From assembly GCA_022870745.1 (NCBI GenBank), contig CP085323.1:1302001-1366000 (forward strand): a stretch of DNA of 64,000 bases, given 5' to 3'. The stretch's first letter is position 1; every line of letters starts with the position of its first letter. The translations under genes were made by a program, and so were the position numbers. The notes beneath the pieces are model-generated. The model ran no database searches. It saw nothing but the letters and a program-made list of their open reading frames with translations, and was not told the origin of the DNA. Positions 44,605-54,712 of this stretch are shown piece by piece. Origin of the DNA: Silvibacterium acidisoli. Lineage in GTDB: Bacteria > Acidobacteriota > Terriglobia > Terriglobales > Acidobacteriaceae.

Positions 44605-45215
44605 CGATCCGTCCTGTCAAGCAACATGCACTTCTTCTCTCTCTTGCTTCCCTGCTGTCCTTTGCCGCTGTCGCGCCGATGTCGGCTCAGGACTGGCATG
44701 GTGGTCCGGCAGGACCACCGCCGATGGAACAGACGTTCCACGCAGGTGGTCACGGACGCTGGTGGAACGACCCCAAAGCGGCCCAGCAGCTGGGCATTAC
44801 CGACGATCAGAGAAAGAAGATGGACGACATCTTCCAGCAGCACCGCCTGAAGCTGATCGATCTCAAGGCCGCGCTGGAAAAGCAGGAAGCCATCATGCAG
44901 CCGCTGATCGAAGCAGACCAGCAGGATGAAAACAAGATCATCAGCCAGATCGATTCGATCGCCCAGGCCCGGGCGGAGCTTGAAAAGGCAAACGCGCGGA
45001 TGCTCTTCGAGATCCGGCAGACGCTCACTCCCGATCAGTGGAAGAAGCTGCGTGCCTTCGTCCGTGAACGGAGGGAAAGCCGGGACATGGGCCCCGGCGG
45101 CGACCATCACGGCTGGGATCGCGGCCCCGGCGGCCCGGACAAGCGTGGTCCAGGCAAGATGCCCGGCAACGGCGGCGGACCTCCATCGCCCCCACCGGCA
45201 AACGGAGATGAATAG
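44601..45215 (+). CDS. Periplasmic CpxP/Spy-like LTxxQ protein
   Basis: A 204-residue exported protein. A signal peptide ends near MSAQD. Two LTxxQ-like motifs, LGITDDQ (64-70) and LTPDQW (142-147), and the long helices between them match Spy/CpxP and metal-sensor CnrX/ZraP proteins. The C-terminus is a His/Asp/Gly/Pro-rich tail (GPGGDHHGWDRGPGGPDKR) that may bind metals. In the Cnr and Cpx systems such proteins sense misfolding or metal and restrain a membrane partner. The four-base overlap with the previous gene suggests the three products work together. Confidence 0.85.
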   Translation: MTIRPVKQHALLLSLASLLSFAAVAPMSAQDWHGGPAGPPPMEQTFHAGGHGRWWNDPKAAQQLGITDDQRKKMDDIFQQHRLKLIDLKAALEKQEAIMQPLIEADQQDENKIISQIDSIAQARAELEKANARMLFEIRQTLTPDQWKKLRAFVRERRESRDMGPGGDHHGWDRGPGGPDKRGPGKMPGNGGGPPSPPPANGDE

Positions 45216-45216
45216 A

Positions 45217-45248
45217 GAAAAGGAGCGGGATTCCCGCTCCTTTTCTTT
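45217..45248 (+). terminator. Intrinsic terminator after the sigma operon
   Basis: A 12-bp stem AAAAGGAGCGGG/CCCGCTCCTTTT (45218-45229 with 45233-45244) with loop ATT is followed by CTTTTG. Confidence 0.85.
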
Positions 45249-45263
45249 TGCAGCAATTAAGCT

Positions 45264-45800
45264 TTACCGGCCGGTGACTTCAATTACCCGGACCTCGGGA
45301 TACTCCTGATTCCAGCTGTCCGCCACGTGGTCGAAGATCAGCCGGAACTCCCGGGTCTCTCCCGGCTTGATGGGATTTGCCGAGACAGACTGCGTATCGA
45401 CATACGGCTCGTGGGTACGGATCAGGTTCAGAGGGGTCGTTTCCTTCTGCGCCAGTTGTTTCGTGAAGTCGCGGAAGGCGACCTGCACGGTGATTCCGGA
45501 AACGGTTTTGTCTCCGTGATTCGCGATCCGGCCATCAAGATAGGTCACTTTGGTCCCGGCCATGCTCGATGACTCGCTCATCTTCATATCCGACAAGACG
45601 AGTTGAGCGGCGTACGGATCCGGCGGCGCGAGTCCCGCCCCTCCGGGATTGACCTTCGAACCGTTGTGCCCAAAGAACATCAGCGCTCCGAGCGCTACCA
45701 GTACTACAACGCCGGCGATAATCCACGGCGCAAGAGAGCGTGGCTCCGCGGCGGCCTTGCCGCTGCCACCTAAAAACCCTGATTGCTGATTCAATGCCAT
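45264..45800 (-). CDS. DUF2393-type membrane-anchored protein
   Basis: A 178-residue protein with one transmembrane segment (about 23-43, WIIAGVVVLVALGALMFF) and a periplasmic beta-sandwich-like domain. The domain has VTYLDGRIANHGDKTVSGITVQVAFRDF and ends in EVRVIEVTGR, the layout of DUF2393/FxLYD-like modules. Members are common in Acidobacteriota; no enzymatic activity is known. It is convergent with the sigma operon across its terminator. Confidence 0.75.
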   Translation of the reverse strand: MALNQQSGFLGGSGKAAAEPRSLAPWIIAGVVVLVALGALMFFGHNGSKVNPGGAGLAPPDPYAAQLVLSDMKMSESSSMAGTKVTYLDGRIANHGDKTVSGITVQVAFRDFTKQLAQKETTPLNLIRTHEPYVDTQSVSANPIKPGETREFRLIFDHVADSWNQEYPEVRVIEVTGR

Positions 45801-45972
45801 CAGCGTGATTTTATATCGTGAGCCGGTTTCCTGATTGGATACCGGATTTACGCATTAGTAAAAATATCCTGCTAAAGTTAGAAACCAAGCTGGTGGTTTG
45901 GTCCTCTAAAAGACAGGTCAGAAAGCATCCACTTTCTTTCCTGCATCGTTACTTCAACGAAAGGGCTGGCCG
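45801..45972. other. Leader/regulatory gap between the DUF2393 gene and a small membrane protein
   Basis: About 170 bases. An imperfect hairpin (AAACCA...TGGTTT near 45885-45900) and an AT-rich stretch suggest a promoter with a structured leader. I cannot assign a riboswitch class. Confidence 0.3.
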
Positions 45973-46107
45973 ATGAACGTTCATACCGACACTACCGGTC
46001 TCCGCACTTACGCCGCCAGCCGTCCGCGCCGTGAGGCATCGGACTTTGCGTACCAGGCAGCGACAGTCGCCGCTGTAATCCTGGTCCTGCTGACAGCGGC
46101 GATTTAA
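45973..46107 (+). CDS. Small tail-anchored membrane protein
   Basis: A 44-residue ATG frame. A hydrophilic basic N-terminus (TYAASRPRREASDF) leads to a C-terminal hydrophobic helix (AATVAAVILVLLTAAI) that stops at the membrane edge. AAAGGG lies about ten bases upstream. The pattern is that of tail-anchored small proteins. It lies 165 bases upstream of nothing on its own strand and is convergent with holA, ending ten bases before it. No family is recognised. Confidence 0.5.
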   Translation: MNVHTDTTGLRTYAASRPRREASDFAYQAATVAAVILVLLTAAI

Positions 46108-46116
46108 TCCTCCGCG

Positions 46117-47253
46117 CTACCACTCCATTGCATATTGGGCTTCTAAAGCAGTCGCCGGCTGACGGCTTGTGTCTCGAGTCAGGTCAAAAATGAGCCTTTC
46201 GAGCACCAGCTTCTTGTCCGGCGGTTGCGAGCGAAGTTCAAAATCTGCTCGAGCAATCAACCGGAGCGCGCGCGTGATATCGCGGCTCGACTTGTAGCGC
46301 CGCGCCTGGCGAATGAGATCGTCCGCCGCAAACGGCGGCATGCGGAAGCCCTGCCACAGCGCCTGCCAGATTGCCCGCGAATCGCGCACGTTCCTTTCGA
46401 GAATCACAAGCATCTGCCGGAAGGTCCGGGCCAGCATATAAAGATGCCCAATCGCCGACTCTTCCCCGCCATCGGAAGCATTGAGCAATCCGTGCAGCAG
46501 CAGCAGCGCCTTCGGCGTGTCGCGGGCAGAGATGGCGTCGGTCAGCTCATAAAGCGAACGCTGCTTGGCCGCGAGAACCATCGTCTCCACATCGCCGAGC
46601 GTGACGTGCCGTTTTTCGCCAGCAAAAAGCACCAGCTTGTTCCACTCGCTGGCGATGAGCATCATGTCCGCACCGAGCGCGTCGGCCAGTTCGCGGGCGG
46701 CGTCGGAGTCGAAGCGAATTCCCTGCCGTTCGCTCTCGGACATGATCCACTTCAGGGCGTCAGACTCGTCGGCGCGTGCCAGCTCGACCAGTCCGCACCA
46801 GTCGCCCAGCGTCTCTCGAATGCGCTCGTAGCGATTCTTATCGTCCATGTCCATGCGGCGCAGGTCGGACGGGATGCGCAGGTGGTCGGCGACAAACAGG
46901 ACGAGGCACTGCGGGTTCGGTGAGCGGAAATACTCTTCAATTGCGCCAAATTCTTCTTTCTTGGCTCCACGCGTGTAGAGCGCCTTCAGGCCGCGAACGA
47001 AGAAGACCTGGAACGGCGCCATCAGCGAAGGCGTGCGCGCGCGATCTAGAATCTCGAAGATGCTGGTTTCGGCCAGGTCTACTTCAGACAGGCAGAAGTC
47101 GCGGAACTCCGGCGGCACCAGTGTCTCCAGCACAGCCTGGCGGCAGCGCTCGTAGAGAAAGATCTCGTCGCCGAGGAGCACGTATCCAGGACGCAAGCTG
47201 TTCCCACGGACTTCGCTGATAAAGCGCTCCGCCGCTGAAAAACCCGCACCCAT
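46117..47253 (-). CDS. holA: DNA polymerase III subunit delta
   Basis: A 378-residue clamp-loader subunit with three domains of the AAA+ delta type. The N-terminus has PGYVLLGDEIFLYERC, the middle contains PFQVFFVRGLKAL and CLVLFVADHLRIP, and the C-terminal helical domain has LYELTDAISARDTPKALLLLHGLL. Delta opens the beta clamp during loading. Its position directly after lptE matches the common lptE-holA order. Start ATG 47253 has GGAG upstream. Confidence 0.92.
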   Translation of the reverse strand: MGAGFSAAERFISEVRGNSLRPGYVLLGDEIFLYERCRQAVLETLVPPEFRDFCLSEVDLAETSIFEILDRARTPSLMAPFQVFFVRGLKALYTRGAKKEEFGAIEEYFRSPNPQCLVLFVADHLRIPSDLRRMDMDDKNRYERIRETLGDWCGLVELARADESDALKWIMSESERQGIRFDSDAARELADALGADMMLIASEWNKLVLFAGEKRHVTLGDVETMVLAAKQRSLYELTDAISARDTPKALLLLHGLLNASDGGEESAIGHLYMLARTFRQMLVILERNVRDSRAIWQALWQGFRMPPFAADDLIRQARRYKSSRDITRALRLIARADFELRSQPPDKKLVLERLIFDLTRDTSRQPATALEAQYAMEW

Positions 47254-47288
47254 CTAGGCCAGCTCCTGCGTGGAATGAGAAAGGCGCA

Positions 47289-47819
47289 TTAGAACGACTC
47301 CAGAATATCGGACACGACCGCCCGGGCAAAGTCATGAGATAGACGCGTAATGGCGGAGGGATCCTCCTGAATAAAGCTCGCCAGATCCTGCGTGGTCTCG
47401 TACTGCTGCCGGAAGAGATAGGAGCTGTTCTTGTAGAGGATTTTCCCGTTACGGTCTTTCAGCAGCACGCTCGCATTGATGGTAATCAAAAAGGAAGACG
47501 ACTGACCGGTCTGGGAATTATAGGTAAGCGGCGTCACCTGGTATCCGGTTACTGTGCCTTCGAGTGTAGCGTCGGCATCCGCGTCGCGATCAGGGACGAT
47601 CCGGTAGCTGCTTCGGCTGGAAAACTCTTTCACCACGGCCTGGGTAAAGGCGATTTCCACGTGATACGACTGCGTGGTGTTCTTGAAAACGGGGATCGCC
47701 AGGGTATGAACCGTTTGCGGCAGATGCGACGCAGAAGTCGCAGGATGATAGCCGCAGCCGCTCAGGGCTCCACCCAGGGCAAGAAAAAGAACAGCCAGAA
47801 CCGAGAACTTACCGAGCAT
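47289..47819 (-). CDS. lptE: LPS-assembly lipoprotein LptE
   Basis: A 176-residue lipoprotein. The signal ends in ALSGCGYH, giving a lipidated Cys and the GYH start typical of LptE. The rest is a beta-rich fold with HTLAIPVFKNTTQSYHVEIAFTQAVVKEF. LptE plugs the LptD barrel and delivers lipopolysaccharide to the outer membrane, so this implies a diderm cell with LPS. It is followed 35 bases later by holA in the usual order. Confidence 0.88.
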   Translation of the reverse strand: MLGKFSVLAVLFLALGGALSGCGYHPATSASHLPQTVHTLAIPVFKNTTQSYHVEIAFTQAVVKEFSSRSSYRIVPDRDADADATLEGTVTGYQVTPLTYNSQTGQSSSFLITINASVLLKDRNGKILYKNSSYLFRQQYETTQDLASFIQEDPSAITRLSHDFARAVVSDILESF

Positions 47820-47875
47820 GCTGCTCTATTTTCGCAGAGCCGGGCCTGTGCGCGACGTTCGGCGGAGGTGATTTC

Positions 47876-47911
47876 AAAAAGAAAAGCAGCCCGCAGGCTG
47901 CTTTTCTTTTT
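47876..47911 (-). terminator. Intrinsic terminator downstream of ftsH
   Basis: A 16-bp stem AAAAAGAAAAGCAGCC / GGCTGCTTTTCTTTTT (47876-47891 with 47896-47911) with loop CGCA. T tracts on both strands make it bidirectional; it lies just after ftsH on the minus strand. Confidence 0.9.
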
Positions 47912-47927
47912 GACTCTCTGGAACAGG

Positions 47928-49841
<1,914 letters not shown>

Positions 49842-50311
49842 GAAAACCTCTTTTTCTCAAGCGCCCACAGAAAAGGAGACAGGAAAGGAAGGACCTGCAG
49901 GCTCGCACACGGGAGCCACTCCGCTTCGCATCTGCTTTGCTGCATTAGACGCCTCGGCCGGGGTGACGTCTCAATTGATTTTCTAAACTTGTAAGGCCCA
50001 GGCTCGCGGACATCTGCAACTTGCAATTTATTCTACTCCCTCCGTCAGACGACGGAAGATGCAACCTTCGTGCCATGCTGAATATTATCGGCACGGTACT
50101 GCGAAAAACGACTTTTCTTCCGCCCCCTCGCCTACCACATTCCCACGGATGACCATGCGGTCAAATGGCAGATCTCAACCGCCCCATGCGATCGAAATGC
50201 CTGCCGGAGAATTCGATGGCGAATCGCCGCCAGATTCACTTATAAAGCTACACGAATCGCGATTTTATTCGATGTGAGTCATGGAATTCGACGTCACACC
50301 GGAGGTTTTCC
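49842..50311. other. Long divergent gap between ftsH and the outer-membrane barrel gene
   Basis: About 470 bases. It should hold the promoters of both neighbours. A 72-codon frame (50059-50277) and a 62-codon reverse frame have no protein-like content, so I do not call them. The last 90 bases are AT-rich and contain the GGAGG ribosome-binding site of the barrel gene. No other structure is supported. Confidence 0.4.
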
Positions 50312-51136
50312 GTGCGAATTTGCCCCCGCCTGTCTCTTTTGCTCACCTTATGGGCATTAGCCGCCTCTCACCTGTTCGCGCAAGGCCGCTTTCTTGACAG
50401 TTGGCAGGATCGAGCCAGCCGGACGCAGGCAGAGCAGCCTCACTGGGTTACCCCGATCGTGACCGTCACGCCTCGGCTGGAACAGGAATTTAGAACCGAT
50501 TTCGTGCGCCAGATCACTCCAACTCATACCAACAGCTGGAATTATGGCAACAGCAAGGGCCTCGAGCTGATTCCGTCGCGCCATATCGAGCTGATTGCGA
50601 ATGTGCCGCCGTACATCCAGCACAACTCCTCTGCCAGGGACGGGTTCGGCGACGTCGCCTTCCTGATGAAGTACCGCTTTTTTGCCCGAGATGAGGAGCA
50701 CGGGAACGCCATCGTCACCGGCTTTCTCGGCGCGACGATTCCTACAGGAAGTTATTCGAACGGGAGTACGGATGCCACGGTGACTCCCACTTTGGCGGCT
50801 GGCAAGGGATTTGGCAGATTCGATGTACAGGCGACCGCGGGAGCGGCATTTCCTACGGCCGATGTGAAGAAGCTCGGCCGTCCCATCGCATGGAACACGA
50901 CGCTGCAATACCGGGCGGATAAGCACTGGTGGCCGGAGGTGGAGTTCAACACCACTTTTTATGAAGGCGGCCCGAACGACGGGAAGATTCAGAACTTCGT
51001 GATGCCGGGAATCGTGGGGCGATTCCCGCTTCGAAAACGATTAGGCCTGACCTTCGGAGCGGGTATGCAGATTGCGACCTCCGCATACCACTCCTACAAT
51101 CATGGGCTTGTATTTACGGCACGAATGCCTTTTTAA
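50312..51136 (+). CDS. Outer-membrane beta-barrel protein, transporter-like
   Basis: A 274-residue exported protein starting at GTG with GGAGG six bases upstream. The signal peptide ends near HLFAQG. The mature part alternates polar and aromatic strands (SRHIELIANVPPYIQHN, DVAFLMKYRFFA, AIVTGFLGATIPTGSY, WNTTLQYRADKHWWPEVEFNTTFY) and ends with an aromatic residue F, the barrel C-terminal signature. It belongs broadly with the DUF3187/MetA-pathway-of-phenol-degradation type barrels. The substrate is unknown. Confidence 0.78.
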   Translation: MRICPRLSLLLTLWALAASHLFAQGRFLDSWQDRASRTQAEQPHWVTPIVTVTPRLEQEFRTDFVRQITPTHTNSWNYGNSKGLELIPSRHIELIANVPPYIQHNSSARDGFGDVAFLMKYRFFARDEEHGNAIVTGFLGATIPTGSYSNGSTDATVTPTLAAGKGFGRFDVQATAGAAFPTADVKKLGRPIAWNTTLQYRADKHWWPEVEFNTTFYEGGPNDGKIQNFVMPGIVGRFPLRKRLGLTFGAGMQIATSAYHSYNHGLVFTARMPF

Positions 51137-51147
51137 GGCGACTGGAA

Positions 51148-52266
51148 CTATTCGGTGACGACGGCCTTGACGAGGTTACGAGGCGAGTCGACGTTGACGC
51201 CGTGCTGAATCGCCGTGAAGTAAGCGAAGAGCTGGAGCGGAACGACTTCGAGCAGCGGCAGCAGGAACTCGTCGACCGCCGGTACGGCAACCGAATGCTG
51301 GCTGAGCGAGGCGGCTTCCTCGTCGCCTTCAGAGACGACGGAGATAATGCTCGCACCCTGCGCCTTCATGTCGCGCATCAGCTGCAAGGTCTTCTGGTAA
51401 CGCAGCACCGAGTCAGGATCGGTCACGTCGCGGGTGGCGAGCACGACCAGCGGCGAGTCTGCGCCAACCAGTGCATTCGGCCCATGCTTCAGTTCACCCG
51501 CCGGGTAACCTTCGGCCTGGACGTATGCCGATTCCTTCAGCTTGAGAGCGCCTTCACGGGCGATGGGGTAATGAATGGCGCGGCCGAGGAAAAGAAAGCC
51601 CTTCGCCGACTTCGTTGCCGTAGCGATCTCTTCGAGCTTCGTTTCCCACGACGGCAGAACCGCGGCCAGCTTCGCGGGGAGCTTTCCAAGCTGCTCGAGG
51701 TGCGAGGCGGTGGTGTGCGCGGTCATGCGTCCGCTGAGGCGCGAGATATAGAGGGTAAGCAGATAAAGCACGCTGAGCTGCGTGGTAAAGCTCTTGGTGG
51801 CGGGAATGGCCTTTTCCTTGCCGGCGATGGTCGGCAGCGACGAATCCGCTTCGCGCGCCATGGTGGAACCGGCGTTGTTGGTAATCGCGGCAGTAGCCAG
51901 TCCGCGGGACTTGGCTTCGCGAAGCGCGGCGAGGGTGTCGGCGGTTTCGCCGGACTGCGAAATTACGAGGACACCGGGATCATGCAGCGTGTGGGTCGAG
52001 CGATAGCAGTATTCGCTGGCGTACTCGACATCGACGGCCAGACCTGCGTAGTCCTCGAGCATGATCTCGCCGGAGAGGCCGGCGTGGCGGCTCGATCCGC
52101 TGGCAGCGATAACCAGGCGCTGACGTCCACGGAAGATCTCGGCAATATTCGGAAAAGCTTCGGCCTTCAGGTGTCCGCCCGGTGCGTAATGATCGATGGT
52201 TGCAGCCAGGGCATCGGGCTGCTCATAAATTTCCTGGATCATAGCGTGCGGAAAACTGCGTGACAT
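51148..52266 (-). CDS. GlmS-like SIS-domain protein lacking the glutaminase domain
   Basis: A 372-residue protein made of two SIS domains. It matches the isomerase half of GlmS: an HAMIQEIYEQPDALAATID start, AASGSSRHAGLSGEIMLED, ISQSGETADTLAALREAK, the KESAYVQAEGYPAGELKHGPN block and the end VDSPRNLVKAVVTE. The N-terminal Ntn glutaminase domain is absent, so it cannot use glutamine by itself. It may use ammonia, act as a deaminase (NagB-II/AgaS type), or serve another sugar phosphate. The start has AAAGGAAC upstream. Confidence 0.85.
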   Translation of the reverse strand: MSRSFPHAMIQEIYEQPDALAATIDHYAPGGHLKAEAFPNIAEIFRGRQRLVIAASGSSRHAGLSGEIMLEDYAGLAVDVEYASEYCYRSTHTLHDPGVLVISQSGETADTLAALREAKSRGLATAAITNNAGSTMAREADSSLPTIAGKEKAIPATKSFTTQLSVLYLLTLYISRLSGRMTAHTTASHLEQLGKLPAKLAAVLPSWETKLEEIATATKSAKGFLFLGRAIHYPIAREGALKLKESAYVQAEGYPAGELKHGPNALVGADSPLVVLATRDVTDPDSVLRYQKTLQLMRDMKAQGASIISVVSEGDEEAASLSQHSVAVPAVDEFLLPLLEVVPLQLFAYFTAIQHGVNVDSPRNLVKAVVTE

Positions 52267-52392
52267 GGAGTTCCTTTCCTTTTGGGGCCGCGGACCGCGG
52301 CAATGATTCGATCAGAAACGAGGGAGTAAGTTCAAGAATATCAGGCGCGGAGGCCAGTTTGCGCGTCTCGCCTGAGGCACAATGAGGAAAGA

Positions 52393-53514
52393 ATGCAGAT
52401 ATGGGATGCGATCGTTGTTGGCGCGGGCCCGGCGGGCTGCGCCGCCGCTTACGACCTGGCCAGTGCCGGCCATAAGGTACTGCTGCTGGACAGGGCGGAG
52501 TTTCCCCGGCAGAAGGCCTGCGCGGGCGGCCTGACGCTGAAGACGATCAAAGCCCTGCGGTACAGTGTTGATCCAGTCGTACGACAGCAGATTGCAACGA
52601 TGCGAATTGAACGGGATCAAGAACAATCGCTGCTCGTTCGCCGGAAAATGCCCTATTGCTCGATGACTGTCCGCGCGGAACTCGACGATTATTGCTTTCG
52701 CCAGACGCTTCGAGCGGGCGCCCGTTTTCAACGGATCGACCGCCTGCAATCGATCGAGGCCACTGAAGACGGTGTCTCAGTAAACACGGGCAGCGAAACG
52801 CTGACGGGCCGGTACCTGATTGGCGCGGACGGTATCCATAGCCAGGTGCGTCAACTGAGCGGACTCGGCGGCGAATGGTTTTACAAGGGCTTTGCCCTGG
52901 AAACGACAGTTGCCTGCGCAGATGCGGCGAGCCATGACCTGACTTTCGATCTTGAGCCGATCCGGGACGGCTATGGATGGGTGTTTCCCAAGGCCGATCA
53001 CCTGAATATCGGACTCTACTGCTGGTCTGGCCGGGAAAAGATTGACCGCTCACGGTTAGCAGGCTATCTTCTCCATCGAAACGGCACGGATGCGTGCGAG
53101 GATGTTCTCGGGCAATACGTGGGATTCGGAGCTGCGCAGCACCGGCCCGCATCGGAGCGCATTTTCCTGGTGGGCGACGCAGGCGGATTTGTCGATCCGC
53201 TGACAGGCGAAGGCATTTATTTTGCAATTGCCAGCGGACAGGCTGCGGCTGCCGCCATTCACGAGGCGATACAGTACGGCAGCGCCGCGAGCAAGGGATT
53301 TGCGAAGGAAACAGGCAAACTGCGTTCGGATCTCGCAGCTGCAGGCTCAGGAGCTCGCTGGTTTTACAGCCACCTGGACCGGGGATATAAACTGCTCTCT
53401 TTTCCCCTCCTGCAAAAGGCCGTCTTACGGGCGTTCGCAAACGGGGTAAGCGTGGCCTGGCTTGCGGGAGTGGTAAAGCATTGGCAGCGTCTACCGATAG
53501 ACTCCAAAGGGTAA
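52393..53514 (+). CDS. Geranylgeranyl-reductase-family flavoprotein
   Basis: A 373-residue FAD oxidoreductase. The dinucleotide motif is AIVVGAGPAGCAAAYDLA at the start, the second FAD motif is FLVGDAGGFVDPLTGEGIYFAI, and the middle segment ADGIHSQVRQLS is typical. Members reduce the double bonds of isoprenoid chains in quinones or lipids. A menaquinone side-chain or other isoprenoid role fits the respiratory operon 130 bases downstream, but is inference. It starts 126 bases after a divergent SIS gene. Confidence 0.85.
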   Translation: MQIWDAIVVGAGPAGCAAAYDLASAGHKVLLLDRAEFPRQKACAGGLTLKTIKALRYSVDPVVRQQIATMRIERDQEQSLLVRRKMPYCSMTVRAELDDYCFRQTLRAGARFQRIDRLQSIEATEDGVSVNTGSETLTGRYLIGADGIHSQVRQLSGLGGEWFYKGFALETTVACADAASHDLTFDLEPIRDGYGWVFPKADHLNIGLYCWSGREKIDRSRLAGYLLHRNGTDACEDVLGQYVGFGAAQHRPASERIFLVGDAGGFVDPLTGEGIYFAIASGQAAAAAIHEAIQYGSAASKGFAKETGKLRSDLAAAGSGARWFYSHLDRGYKLLSFPLLQKAVLRAFANGVSVAWLAGVVKHWQRLPIDSKG

Positions 53515-53658
53515 ACCTCTATTATACAAAGCAAACTCGGCGGTTTTCTATCGGGTATTTGGAGGCTAAATCGGGATAAAATAAGTTTTTCAGACACGCG
53601 TAAATCGTTCACTCACAGCACAACCATAACTGGACTCTAGTCTTTGAAAGGACTCCAG

Positions 53659-54702
53659 ATGCTCTTGGAACGGCATCGGGCAAAACGAGTTACAGCCTTA
53701 CTCTTCGCTCTTGCCGCGTTTATTCTGCCCCGCGCTTATGCTTCCGGACCTCAAGCGACTCCGAGCATCTTCGCTCCGGATTCAACGCCAGCAATCGGGA
53801 TTTACGGGCTGTCCCTTTTTGTTCTGCAGATCACAGGCGCGATTTTTCTAGTCGTCGCCGGTCTCCTTACATACGTCATCATCCGTTATCGCGTGAAGAA
53901 CAACGATGACGGGCGCGAACCTGCACAGATTTACGGCAGCACGCAGGTGGAACTGGCCTGGACGGTCATTCCCATCCTGATCGTTGTGGTGCTGTTCCTG
54001 ACGACGGCCCGCATGATCTTCGCGATTCAGGATGCACCTCGTCCGACAACCGCGCTCGATGTCTCGGTAGTCGGCCATCAGTTCTGGTGGGAGTTCCGCT
54101 ACCCGCAGCAGGGTATTGTGGCGGCCAACGAGCTGCACGTGCCGGTCAGCAGCACGGGCCAGCCCAATCCGACCTACATGAAGCTGCTCTCGGCCGACGT
54201 CGATCATAGCTTCTGGGTACCGCAGCTTGCCGGCAAGACCGATCTTATTCCGAACCACGTCAACGAGATGTGGATCGATCCGCTGCACACCGGCCTGTAT
54301 GTCGGGCAGTGCGCGCAGTTCTGCGGCACGGAGCATGCAAAGATGCTGCTGCGTGTTTACGTGGACTCGCCGGATCAGTTTGCAGCATGGGTAAAGAACC
54401 AGCAGCTGCCGGCCGTGCAGGATCCGGCTGTCGCCGCAGGCCGTCACGTTTTCGAGACGCAGGCCTGCATGAACTGCCACACGATTCGCGGAACGGTGGG
54501 CACCGGCCATTTTGGCCCGGATCTCACTCACCTGATGAGCCGCGACACGCTGGCTTCGGGTGCGGCACTCAACAATCCGCAGAATCTTCGGCAGTGGATC
54601 AAGGATCCGGACAGCTTCAAGCCGGGTTCGCTTATGCCGGCAATGCAGCTCAACGATGAGCAGCTCGATCAGCTCACGGCTTATCTCGCGACTTTGAAGT
54701 AG
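53659..54702 (+). CDS. coxB: Cytochrome c oxidase subunit II with fused heme c domain (caa3 type)
   Basis: A 347-residue subunit. A signal segment, two membrane helices and the cupredoxin follow. The CuA ligands are H183, C218, C222, H226 and M229 (GQCAQFCGTEHAKM). A C-terminal cytochrome c domain carries C270-MN-C273-H274 and the axial methionine in SLMPAMQL. The heme c lets it accept electrons directly or from the operon's cytochromes. The start at 53659 has AAAGGA six bases upstream; TTG 53644 is less likely. It is the first gene of the eight-gene respiratory operon. Confidence 0.95.
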   Translation: MLLERHRAKRVTALLFALAAFILPRAYASGPQATPSIFAPDSTPAIGIYGLSLFVLQITGAIFLVVAGLLTYVIIRYRVKNNDDGREPAQIYGSTQVELAWTVIPILIVVVLFLTTARMIFAIQDAPRPTTALDVSVVGHQFWWEFRYPQQGIVAANELHVPVSSTGQPNPTYMKLLSADVDHSFWVPQLAGKTDLIPNHVNEMWIDPLHTGLYVGQCAQFCGTEHAKMLLRVYVDSPDQFAAWVKNQQLPAVQDPAVAAGRHVFETQACMNCHTIRGTVGTGHFGPDLTHLMSRDTLASGAALNNPQNLRQWIKDPDSFKPGSLMPAMQLNDEQLDQLTAYLATLK

Positions 54703-54712
54703 GCAGGAAAAA

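Noticed and set aside
50059-50277. 72-codon frame in the ftsH/barrel gap
   Set aside because: No ribosome-binding site and low-complexity Pro/Ser/Thr content.
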